A DNA stretch of 64,000 bases from Deltaproteobacteria bacterium (GTDB taxonomy: Bacteria; Desulfobacterota; JAFDED01): positions 40,770 through 104,769 of the forward strand of contig JAFDED010000005.1 in NCBI GenBank assembly GCA_019310535.1. Direction: 5' to 3'. A program made the position numbers and the translations under genes. Below the pieces are notes generated by a model that saw nothing but the letters and a program-made list of their open reading frames with translations, was not told the DNA's origin and searched no databases. Positions 7,830-16,262 of this stretch are shown piece by piece. Positions within the stretch are counted from its first letter, which is position 1; each line of letters opens with the position of its first letter.

Positions 7830-10800
7830 ATGAGTGCAAGAAAACAGACAGGAAAAAAGGATTTAAACAAGATGGAACCGACTGCGGGGCCGATTCTCAA
7901 GCACACAGATCCCTTTGTTGCCCGGCTTGTGCAGATGGAGGAGGAGCGCCAGGAAGAAAAAATAATCCTGATACCATCGGAGAGCTATTGTCCTCAGCCG
8001 GTGCGGGAGGCACTGGCCACCGGCTTTGGCAATCTCTATGCGGAAGGTCATCCCCCGCCGCGGATGCTTAACGAGGAGCGGGACAGATTGGAAGACGTTG
8101 AGCGCCAGAGGGCTTTGATCCGGCGCTATGCCAACCGTCGATACTACAAGGGCTGCGAGTTCGCTGATATAGTGGAGGCGCTGGCCTGCAAGAGGGTGTG
8201 CAGGCTGTTTGCCACACGCACTCATCCTCCAGAGACCATCCATGCCAACGTGCAGCCCCTTTCCGGCGCGGCGGCCAACAACGCCGTGTACGAGGCATTT
8301 ATGCGCCCCGGGGACACTCTCCTGGGGCTGCGTCTGAGTATGGGAGGGCATCTCACTCACGGAAGTCCCCAGAACCGGTCAGGGCGGCATTATCGAGTTG
8401 TTTCCTACGAAGTTGACCCGAACACAAGCCAGTTGGACTACGATGGCATCGAGCGCATGGCCCGCGAATACCTTCCGAGAATTATTGTAGCAGGCTTCAG
8501 CGCTTTCCCTTGGGCCGTGGACTGGCGCCGGTTGCGCCGCATCGCCGACAATATCCCCGATTGCCTGATACTGGCAGACGTAGCCCACACCGCCGGACTT
8601 ATCGTGGCGGGCGTCTATCCCAACCCCATCGATTTCGCCCACGCGGTCTCCTTCACCACTCACAAGACGATGTGCGGTCCCAGGGGCGCCGTGATTCTCA
8701 CCACCGACCCGGCCATGGCAAGAGAGGTGGACGATGCCGTGTTTCCCGGTGAGCAGGGGGGCCCCCACTTCCATTCCATCGCGGCCAAAGCGGTGGCCTT
8801 CCAACTGGCCTCCATGCCCGAGTTCCGGGCCCTCCAGAGCCGGACAGTCGAGAACGCCAAGAGCCTGGCTGCGTCGATGGAGCAGAGAGGCCTCAATATC
8901 GCTTACGGCGGTACTAACTCGCACCTGCTGCTGGTAGACCTGCGAAAGATGAAAACCCCCACCGGGGAGAGGCTCTCCGGCGAGATCGCCTCCCGCATTC
9001 TCGAACTGGCCGGACTGGTGGTCAATAAAAACCCCATTTGGGATGACGAAGATGCGGCTCACCCGAGCGCCGTAAGATTGGGAACCACATGGGCGAGCCA
9101 GCGCGGCATGGGCCCGGAAGAAATGGATGTCATCGCGGAGGTCATCCATGACATTCTGACGCACATCCACCCGTTTCATTATATAACCTCCGACTGTATT
9201 GTGGGGCGCGGCAAAATAGATCACCGCGTGCTGAGACGGTGTCAGGAGCGCGTGGGATCCCTGGTGAAGCCTCAACCTGCCCCATCAGTGAAGACCGGCG
9301 GCGAGCAGGAAGGGCCCGCATGGATATCCATCCGGGGGGATGAGGAGCGAGTCCGCACGTTCCTCCATGAGGCCTTTACGGCGGACCTTTACGGCATAAA
9401 GCCGGGAGAGGTCCGTCCATCACTGATCCTGGACAGCGAGGGAAAGGTGCTGGATCGGGTTGTGACCGGTGGTGTGGAAGGCAGGAACGGCGAACTTAAC
9501 GTGTTGTTGGCGACATCTCCTGCTCGAAGGGATCATATCGTTGCATGGCTTGAGAGCCTTTCAGATGGATATGCGCTCTTCAACAAGAACGATGTGCTGG
9601 CTAAAGTACATGGTCCGGTAATGGTGAAGCCGCTTCCTTCGGGGATGCAAGGGCCGCCGGCGATGGCCAATGCCTGGGCGAAGGACCCCCCGCAGCAAGC
9701 GGCTGCGATCGAGGAACTGGCACGAGAGGAGCCCGGTCTTGTCGCCTATAAGAAAGCGTTCTTTGTGGGGAAAGAATCGCTGAATGCCCCGGCCCGGCAG
9801 GAAATGAAGCCGTTTCGTTTCCGCCCCCCGGAAGGGCCTCTCAAGCGCACGTGCCTGTATGATGAGCATGTACGGGTAGTCGCCCCCAACTATATAATTC
9901 CCTTCGCGGGCTGGGAGATGCCGGTTCGCTACGGCCTGATTGCACAGGAACACAGGGCGGTTCGGGAGTGTGCCGGGCTCTTCGACGTGGCCCACATGGG
10001 GATACTGGAGGTGAGCGGGCCGTTCGCCGGGAGGTTCCTGGATCTATCTACCACCAACTCCATCATCAACCTGATCCCCGGGAGGGCCATGTATGGTTAT
10101 ATTTTGGACGGTGATGGAGAGGTCGTGGACGACACCATGATCTACCGGGCGGAGCGGGACCGCTTCATGATGGTGGTCAACGCCGTTAACACCGACCGAG
10201 TGATCGCCTGGCTTACTTATCTCAACGACGGCGGCCTGCTGCCCGGCCCGGACGGCCCTGCGACGCTGGAAGGGAAGGCAACCATTAGGAACCTGAAGGA
10301 TCCCTCCGCGGGCGATGATCAGCGAATCGACATGGCCCTCCAGGGGCCGAGGTCCATGGATATCCTGACCCGGGTCCTGCGCTTCAAGGCGGACCACGCG
10401 CGCCTGGAGCAGTTGCTTCACAATGACTTCATCGACCTGGAGCTTGCGGGTGCGCCAGCCCGTGTGTCGCGAACTGGCTATACCGGGGCCGAGATGGGCT
10501 TCGAGATTTACATCCACCCCCAGGCGGCGCCGTTGTTGTGGCGCCAGTTACTGGATGCAGGGAAGCCCCTGGGTCTGGTGCCCTGTGGGCTGGGCGCGAG
10601 GGATTCCCTGCGCACCGAGGCCGGGCTGCCCCTCCACGGCCATGAGCTGGCAGGGGAGCATCACATCTCTCCCATAGAGGCGGGCTACGCGGCTTTCGTA
10701 AAGATGCACAAGCCCTTCTTCGTGGGCCGGGAGGTCATGCGGCGCCACCTCGTGAAGCCTGAGCGCGGCGTTGTGCGGTTCCAGGTGATAACCCGTTCCC

Positions 10801-11105
10801 CCCGGATGCTCAACCCCGGCGATCCCGTGGTGGACCGCCAGGGGGCGTTTGTAGGACGCGTGACCAGTGCGGCCATGGCCGGCGACAGGCTGGTGGGGAT
10901 GGCACTGGTTAAGCACGCATACACCAGGCCTGGGACGCGCCTGAGCATCTTCCCTGTCCGGGGCAAGATACCGGAGGGAGTGGAGCCGCTGGAGAACATC
11001 GTAGCCCGAGGCCGTGCCGCCATCCCTGTGGAGGCGGAGGTGTTGCTGAGGTTCATGACGCCGCCCGAGATAAGCCAGGCCGCGGAGCGTGTCTCCGCCG
11101 GGTAA
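7830..11105 (+). CDS. SHMT-aminomethyltransferase (GcvT) fusion protein
   Basis: This 1091-residue cytosolic protein joins two folate enzymes. Residues of about 25-470 form serine hydroxymethyltransferase: PSESYCP, YAEGHP, SGAAANNAVY, ILADVAHTAGL and the PLP lysine K279 in FTTHKTMCGPRG. Residues of about 665-1090 form a full GcvT: FAGWEMPVRYG, DVAHMG, GEVVDDTMIYR with the catalytic-type Asp pair, SRTGYTGAEMGFEIY and GARDSLRTEAGLPLHGHEL. Residues 495-600 resemble a partial, decayed GcvT N-terminal domain (LILDSEGKVLD, then HIVAWLESLSDG). GGGAGA lies nine bases before the ATG. Together with gcvH and gcvPAB it supplies T-protein activity. It would let methylene-tetrahydrofolate made by GcvT be used by SHMT to make serine; channelling is inference. 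No separate gcvT or glyA is in the window. Confidence 0.93.
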   Translation: MSARKQTGKKDLNKMEPTAGPILKHTDPFVARLVQMEEERQEEKIILIPSESYCPQPVREALATGFGNLYAEGHPPPRMLNEERDRLEDVERQRALIRRYANRRYYKGCEFADIVEALACKRVCRLFATRTHPPETIHANVQPLSGAAANNAVYEAFMRPGDTLLGLRLSMGGHLTHGSPQNRSGRHYRVVSYEVDPNTSQLDYDGIERMAREYLPRIIVAGFSAFPWAVDWRRLRRIADNIPDCLILADVAHTAGLIVAGVYPNPIDFAHAVSFTTHKTMCGPRGAVILTTDPAMAREVDDAVFPGEQGGPHFHSIAAKAVAFQLASMPEFRALQSRTVENAKSLAASMEQRGLNIAYGGTNSHLLLVDLRKMKTPTGERLSGEIASRILELAGLVVNKNPIWDDEDAAHPSAVRLGTTWASQRGMGPEEMDVIAEVIHDILTHIHPFHYITSDCIVGRGKIDHRVLRRCQERVGSLVKPQPAPSVKTGGEQEGPAWISIRGDEERVRTFLHEAFTADLYGIKPGEVRPSLILDSEGKVLDRVVTGGVEGRNGELNVLLATSPARRDHIVAWLESLSDGYALFNKNDVLAKVHGPVMVKPLPSGMQGPPAMANAWAKDPPQQAAAIEELAREEPGLVAYKKAFFVGKESLNAPARQEMKPFRFRPPEGPLKRTCLYDEHVRVVAPNYIIPFAGWEMPVRYGLIAQEHRAVRECAGLFDVAHMGILEVSGPFAGRFLDLSTTNSIINLIPGRAMYGYILDGDGEVVDDTMIYRAERDRFMMVVNAVNTDRVIAWLTYLNDGGLLPGPDGPATLEGKATIRNLKDPSAGDDQRIDMALQGPRSMDILTRVLRFKADHARLEQLLHNDFIDLELAGAPARVSRTGYTGAEMGFEIYIHPQAAPLLWRQLLDAGKPLGLVPCGLGARDSLRTEAGLPLHGHELAGEHHISPIEAGYAAFVKMHKPFFVGREVMRRHLVKPERGVVRFQVITRSPRMLNPGDPVVDRQGAFVGRVTSAAMAGDRLVGMALVKHAYTRPGTRLSIFPVRGKIPEGVEPLENIVARGRAAIPVEAEVLLRFMTPPEISQAAERVSAG

Positions 11106-11289
11106 GACATACCACGGATTCACGAATATGTGTGTTAATATTTCAGGAACAAGCGGTTTTATTCCTTGACATTTTTTCACAAAAAGTTAATATGGGATTC
11201 ATGATCGATACGTGTATATTATATTGAAAAGTTTTGATTTTTTTAACCCGAAGCCCTTTCACAAAGGGGAACCGGGATGACGTCAAAGA

Positions 11290-11340
11290 CAAAACGAGAC
11301 CCCATTTTTTCTGGCAGCGAGAAGATGGGGCCTTGTTTTG
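11290..11340 (+). terminator. Imperfect hairpin, possible terminator or island edge
   Basis: CAAAAC (11290-11295) pairs with GTTTTG (11335-11340), and CCCCAT (11300-11305) pairs with ATGGGG (11325-11330), with unpaired bases between. It lies downstream of the SHMT-GcvT gene at the point where the DNA becomes AT-rich. There is no strong T tract after it, so termination is uncertain. Confidence 0.35.
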
Positions 11341-11402
11341 TGGAATGTAAAATAATCGATAATCTCAAAAAATGATTTTGAAATTTGAAAATGGGCGTCA
11401 AA

Positions 11403-12416
11403 ATGAAAATAAATCGTGTTTCAAAGTTTAAAATATTTTTAATGGTTTTACTTTTAATATTAATTAATTTACAAAATTCTTGGGGGACACTGCTAAGATT
11501 GGGACACACTTATCCGAAAGATTATCCAACTTATAATAGCGCCTTCAAATATGCAGAAATGATTAAAAAAGAAACAAATGGCAAATATGAAATTAAATTA
11601 TATCCAGGTGGTCAATTGGGTTCTGGACGGACATTGGTAAAGTCAGTCAGATCAGGCATAATAGAGATGTGTATTGTCTCTTCTTCAACAGCAGAATATT
11701 TTTTAAAAGAATTAGCATTATTGAAACTTCCTTTTATATTTAAAAACTATAAGCATGTTGATAGTATTTTAGATGGTGATATAGGATTATCTTTACTAAA
11801 TCTTTTTAAAAATCAAAACATTAAAGGTTTAACATTTTTGGAACAAGGTTTTTTACAAATAAGTAATGCTAAAAGGGCAATTAAAAATGTTAATGATCTT
11901 AAAGGATTGACGATAAGAGTTTATCCTTCAAAAATCCAAGAGGATACATTTAGAATTTTAGGCGCAAGTCCTGTTATTATGCCCTTTGCAGAAGTTTACA
12001 CAGCTTTGCAACAAGGTGTGGTTGACGGTGATATCGTAACAATAAATTCATTTAAAAACCGTAAGTTTTATGAGGTTCAGAAATATTTGTCCCTTACAAA
12101 GCATTCTTACAGAGCGGATATTCTTTTATTTAATAACGATATTTTTAATAAATTATCAAATGATTATCAGGTAATTTTTCAAAAAGTTGCAAAAGAAATA
12201 TCTATTTATCAGCGAGACTTTGTTAGAGAAAAAGAAAGAAAAACAATAAAGAGTTTGAAAAAATTAGGTATTATGATTATTGAACCTGATCGAGAGGCAA
12301 TGAAGAAAATGGTTGAGCCGATTTATAATAGATACCCAATGTTGTATGAAAGCATCCGGGATTATTGGGACTGTGAAAATAAATGTCCACTTCCACCAAT
12401 TTGTTGCTATAATTAA
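11403..12416 (+). CDS. Orphan TRAP transporter solute-binding protein (DctP-like)
   Basis: This periplasmic binding protein has about 337 residues. It starts with a signal peptide (basic MKINRVSKFK, then a hydrophobic run to about residue 28). Family stretches follow: LRLGHTYP, LYPGGQLGSGRTLVKSVRSG and PVIMPFAEVYTALQQGVVDG. Such proteins capture carboxylates or similar solutes for a TRAP membrane pair. No DctQ or DctM gene is adjacent, which is odd; the nearest lie 45 kb away with their own binding protein. The C-terminus has an unusual Cys-rich tail, CENKCPLPPICCYN. The gene is far more AT-rich than its neighbours, which suggests transfer. In-frame starts also exist at 11391 (ATG) and 11385 (TTG), and no clear ribosome site decides. 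Confidence 0.82.
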   Translation: MKINRVSKFKIFLMVLLLILINLQNSWGTLLRLGHTYPKDYPTYNSAFKYAEMIKKETNGKYEIKLYPGGQLGSGRTLVKSVRSGIIEMCIVSSSTAEYFLKELALLKLPFIFKNYKHVDSILDGDIGLSLLNLFKNQNIKGLTFLEQGFLQISNAKRAIKNVNDLKGLTIRVYPSKIQEDTFRILGASPVIMPFAEVYTALQQGVVDGDIVTINSFKNRKFYEVQKYLSLTKHSYRADILLFNNDIFNKLSNDYQVIFQKVAKEISIYQRDFVREKERKTIKSLKKLGIMIIEPDREAMKKMVEPIYNRYPMLYESIRDYWDCENKCPLPPICCYN

Positions 12417-12428
12417 GGGGAACTATCA

Positions 12429-12995
12429 ATGAAGAGTTTATTTTTAATATTTATTGTCTTGATTTTATCTATGTATTTGGTGTTAAATTTATCATTTAGT
12501 CAAGAAATCATGCCAAAACCATCTATAAGTGCTAAGAGGGATTCCTGTAAGACTTTTATTGACTTTACCTTAATGTTAACTACACTTTCTTTAGGTGTCT
12601 TTGTGTTAATTCCCACAGCCTTAGGATTGATTAGATACAGAATTGCCGGAATAAAAAAACCATTATTGTTTTGTGGACTTTTTTTTCTAATACTTTCTAT
12701 TGTGATCGGAACTATTGTGATAGCTTCTTTGGCTGGCACACAGAGAATGGGCGAATATGATATTAATAATCCAATTACTAAATTGGCTTCAAAGATTCAA
12801 TGGGGTTTATCAATTTTAGGAATAATAGCAATTAGTTTTATCTTAATGTTTAGCATATTTCAACAAAAAGAAAGAGATGCAAATGAACTTAATATTCTTC
12901 GCGCTAAAGCAATAATTAAGCTTTCAGAATTTTATAATGAAAAGTCACAACCTGATAAAGCTATTGCTGTATTAGAAAGATTGGTTGAAGATTAA
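12429..12995 (+). CDS. Membrane protein of unknown function with TPR-like tail
   Basis: I do not recognise this 188-residue protein. It has an N-terminal hydrophobic segment that could be a signal peptide (residues 3-24). Three further likely membrane spans lie near 48-68, 78-99 and 124-145. A cytosolic tail follows with a helical KAIIKLSEFYNEKSQPDKAIAVLERL stretch, spaced like one TPR unit. It starts 12 bases after the TRAP-like binding protein with AGGGGAAC upstream, shares its AT-rich composition and is probably cotranscribed. It might take the place of the missing TRAP membrane partner in some way, but it does not look like DctQ or DctM. Confidence 0.68.
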   Translation: MKSLFLIFIVLILSMYLVLNLSFSQEIMPKPSISAKRDSCKTFIDFTLMLTTLSLGVFVLIPTALGLIRYRIAGIKKPLLFCGLFFLILSIVIGTIVIASLAGTQRMGEYDINNPITKLASKIQWGLSILGIIAISFILMFSIFQQKERDANELNILRAKAIIKLSEFYNEKSQPDKAIAVLERLVED

Positions 12996-13015
12996 TGGAA
13001 TTTGATAATATTAAT

Positions 13016-13172
13016 TAGTGTTCATCCGGAAATCCTACTTTTTCTCTTTTCATGTGAGAAGAGGAAGGTTTTTTATAATACAACTTGCTGATATTATAAG
13101 CCATCTTATTCATATTCAAATTTTTAATATAAGGATTGAGAATAAATTTTTATAATTTCCGGATGGACACTA
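13016..13172. mobile_element. MITE-like element with 18-bp terminal inverted repeats
   Basis: The 157-bp element begins TAGTGTTCATCCGGAAAT (13016-13033) and ends in its inverse (13155-13172) with one mismatch. The interior is AT-rich and holds no open frame. If the outer TA on each side is a target duplication, the repeats are 16 bp and the pattern fits a TA-inserting transposon such as the IS630/Tc1 group; alternatively TA is part of the repeat. It lies between the AT-rich island and the GC-rich lyase-like gene, so it marks the island's right edge. Confidence 0.75.
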
Positions 13173-13218
13173 GATAGATTAGCGGGCAATTATCGTGCGC
13201 TCCTCATGGAGGCGGCTA

Positions 13219-16200
13219 ATGAAGATTTTTCGTCTGTTCCCGGTTTCTTTCATCCTTTTGATACTTGCTCTTTTCGCGATGACGGGCCCTGCCCGGGCGC
13301 AGGCCCTTGACGTATCGCTGACCATTGCTGAAGACGCCGGGTATGCCCGGATGGATGAACCGGTGACCAGCGGTGTGCCACTGCCGCGTTCAGCAGGAAT
13401 CACCTCTACTTCCTCCCTGCGACTGGTGGACGAATCGGGCGACACGGTTCCAGCGGCCTTCATGGTCCTGGGCCGCTGGGGCGGAACGCCCAGGGATACC
13501 TCCAGACCCATTCGGTGGGTGCTGATAGATACCAATGTATCCGTCCCGGCGTACGGGAGCGTGACCTTACGCCTGCGCAACGACGGCGCTGGCAGCGCCG
13601 TCTCTTCCCTTTCGTTGGCGGAGGATACGCCGGAGCACGTGGTCGTCGACACGGGAGCCGCCCGCTTTCGGGTGGGGAAGACGGCGTTCCGAATCTTCGA
13701 CTCGGTGACCGTGGGAGGGGTTGAAATTCTTTCTCCCTCCGGCTCCGGTGGAATTGTAGCCGCACGCAGCGGAGAAATATACAGCTCTCAGAACGACACC
13801 CCCATCAGCGTGACCGTCGAGCAGCAGACAACCCGTCGTCTGCTCCTCAAGGTCATGGGATCTCTGCGAAACGCCGCCGGCACGGCGCTCCTGGAGTACA
13901 CAGCCCGGCTGGAGTTCTTCGCAGGCAAGGCCGTGGTCAGGGCTTACGTGACCATCGAGAACAATAACCCGCCGGAGGTGGGCGAGTGGGGTGATCTTAT
14001 ACTGGATACCGACTACCAGCCGATAGTCTGCCAGATAGGTTCCCCGAACAGCGTGAGCCTTTCTGGCATATCCCTGAACCTGCCCCTGGCGTCCGCATCG
14101 ACCTTCCTCACCGAGAGCGGAAACTCGGGCAACCTGGAGGAACCGGTCTTGCTCTATCAGGATTCCAGCGGAACTGATTACTGGAACAACTACGGGCCTG
14201 AATCTGCACCCCGGCTCCAGAGCGCATGCACGTTCCGGGGCTGGCGGTTGACACAGGGCAGCGAGACCCTGTCCAGCGGCGATCAGTCGCTGGGCTGGAT
14301 GGAGGTCAGCGGAGGGCAGGGGGGGCTTCTGACGGCGGTGCGCGACTTCTGGCAGAACTTCCCCAAGGCCCTGCGGGCGGATTCTTCAGGCATGGTGCGG
14401 GTAGGGTTGTTCCCCGATGAGTTCAGTGCTGACTTCAACCTGCGCCCGGGAGAGCGCAAGACCCACGAAGTTCTGCTGGCGTTCCATGCCGGAAGCCTGG
14501 ACGCCGCCGAGGCCGAGGCGGCCGCTGGTGCGTTCAACGCTCCCCTGTTCATGGCGGCCACGCCCACATGGTACGCAGACAGCAAGGTCTTCGGCGACGT
14601 GGGATTTCGCGACCCATCCCGCTGGCCCATCTATGAGACATATGCCGACAGCGTTCTTTACCCGGCCCCTGATCCCGACCCATACACGGGCCGCAGCACA
14701 ACCCTGCTGGAGCGCATCGAGGAGTTCAACTTTTACGGCTGGCAGGACTTCGGGGATGCTCCGGTGGACTACGAGCCCACCGAGGAATTTCGAAGAGCAG
14801 GCCACTTCAACCTGAAATACCAGTTCAGCTACGGCATGTGGCTGCAGTTCATCCGGTCCGGGGATCTGGCATGGGTGCGGCTGGCCGAGCGAGCGAACAA
14901 GCATCTGGCCGACATCGACATATTCCACATACCAAGAAGCGGAAGATCGCACTGGATGCAGGGAGGCTACTTTGGGCATTCCTATCACGATGAGCCAGGT
15001 AATCTGAACCCGAACCGCAATTACGGAATCACCACCTTTGATCTCTGCTACGGCGTGCCTGGGATGATGGCCCTTTACTACCTGCGCGGATACCCCCAGA
15101 TGCTGGAGGCTTCCCTGGAGGTAGTGGACTATCAAATGAACATATGGCAGCTTTTCCCTGAAGAGGGGGAGCAGCGAAAGCGGGGAGCCCAAAGCTACTT
15201 GTGGCATCTGGCTGAAGCGTACCGTGCCACGGGTGATTCACGGTATCTCACAGAACTCAACGACTTTGTTGCCCTGGGGCACCCATCCAACTACGGGTGG
15301 GTAGCTGACCCACGCGGCTATACCCCCCTGGACCCCGAGGACAGCTATTTCCGCACCTGGATGCTCAGCCTCTATTTGTTCGGCGTGGGGAAGTACCTGG
15401 ATCTGCTGGAGGAGTTCGGACAACCCGACACATTGAACTGGCGCCAGGGACTGAAGGATTACGCGGATTTTCTTTTACGATGGGTCAAGCAGGAGTACGA
15501 GGGGGGTCGAAAGGCGGTATTTCCTTACGATTACTATTTTGACGGCGTGATCGCGGACGCGGATGGAAATCCCTTTGTGGGAGACTGCATGGATTATGAC
15601 CCCGGCAATCCTGTCTGCCGGGAGACGTATCCTGCCTACACCTGGTGTTTGGTGGCGGCCGATGTTTTCGCCTATACGTACAAGTACACGGGGGAGGAGC
15701 GCTACCTGAATGAGGCGCGAAAGTTCTTCCTGGCTGGCACCGAGGACCACTATTATCTGGACTCTGTTCCTACTTATTACTATTCCAAGGAAGCGGCCAA
15801 TATCATCAACAACGGCCCCTTCTATCAGTTTCACGCTGGAGGGGGAGTTTCACAGCAAACCCCGTCCCTTGCCCTCTTGTTCATACCCACTGAAGCGCGG
15901 CGGGGGGAATCGGTCAGCCTGTACATCTCTTTAGTTAGTCCTTTTGAATGGGTGTATTTGGATTTTTATCTTGTAATGCAAAGCCCCAATGAGGAATACT
16001 TCAGTTACACCGCGGACGGATGGATGCCCGGGATCATTCCCGCCTTTAGTGCCGTGCCTATCGGGGGTGCTAGTGTGCTCAGAAATACTCCGGTGATCTC
16101 AGGCACTCTCCCATGGGCAGATCCACCCGTCGATGCCGAGGGCGAGTACCAGTTTTTTGCGGCTTTCACCGGTCCCGGCACAACCACGCTGGTGGGCAAC

Positions 16201-16236
16201 TTTGCATCGGCATCGTTAGTGATAAGCGGTGAATGA
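13219..16236 (+). CDS. Exported RIFT-barrel/alpha-toroid protein, polysaccharide-lyase-like
   Basis: This 1005-residue secreted protein starts with a signal peptide (MKIFRLFP, a hydrophobic run, then cleavage after ARA). The N-terminal half is beta-rich and resembles the RIFT-barrel domains of exo-rhamnogalacturonan lyase/YetA-like proteins, for example DAGYARMDEPVTSGVPLPR and PIRWVLIDTNVSVPAYG. From about residue 430 a mostly helical, aromatic-rich region fits an alpha/alpha toroid. A final beta domain covers about 890-1005. GGAGGCGGCTA precedes the ATG. Carbohydrate binding or cleavage in the periplasm or outside is inferred by family resemblance only, without catalytic-residue assignment. 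The SGNH-like gene follows 26 bases later, so the two form a pair. Confidence 0.65.
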   Translation: MKIFRLFPVSFILLILALFAMTGPARAQALDVSLTIAEDAGYARMDEPVTSGVPLPRSAGITSTSSLRLVDESGDTVPAAFMVLGRWGGTPRDTSRPIRWVLIDTNVSVPAYGSVTLRLRNDGAGSAVSSLSLAEDTPEHVVVDTGAARFRVGKTAFRIFDSVTVGGVEILSPSGSGGIVAARSGEIYSSQNDTPISVTVEQQTTRRLLLKVMGSLRNAAGTALLEYTARLEFFAGKAVVRAYVTIENNNPPEVGEWGDLILDTDYQPIVCQIGSPNSVSLSGISLNLPLASASTFLTESGNSGNLEEPVLLYQDSSGTDYWNNYGPESAPRLQSACTFRGWRLTQGSETLSSGDQSLGWMEVSGGQGGLLTAVRDFWQNFPKALRADSSGMVRVGLFPDEFSADFNLRPGERKTHEVLLAFHAGSLDAAEAEAAAGAFNAPLFMAATPTWYADSKVFGDVGFRDPSRWPIYETYADSVLYPAPDPDPYTGRSTTLLERIEEFNFYGWQDFGDAPVDYEPTEEFRRAGHFNLKYQFSYGMWLQFIRSGDLAWVRLAERANKHLADIDIFHIPRSGRSHWMQGGYFGHSYHDEPGNLNPNRNYGITTFDLCYGVPGMMALYYLRGYPQMLEASLEVVDYQMNIWQLFPEEGEQRKRGAQSYLWHLAEAYRATGDSRYLTELNDFVALGHPSNYGWVADPRGYTPLDPEDSYFRTWMLSLYLFGVGKYLDLLEEFGQPDTLNWRQGLKDYADFLLRWVKQEYEGGRKAVFPYDYYFDGVIADADGNPFVGDCMDYDPGNPVCRETYPAYTWCLVAADVFAYTYKYTGEERYLNEARKFFLAGTEDHYYLDSVPTYYYSKEAANIINNGPFYQFHAGGGVSQQTPSLALLFIPTEARRGESVSLYISLVSPFEWVYLDFYLVMQSPNEEYFSYTADGWMPGIIPAFSAVPIGGASVLRNTPVISGTLPWADPPVDAEGEYQFFAAFTGPGTTTLVGNFASASLVISGE

Positions 16237-16262
16237 ATCCAGTGATAGCAAAGGAGGATAAA

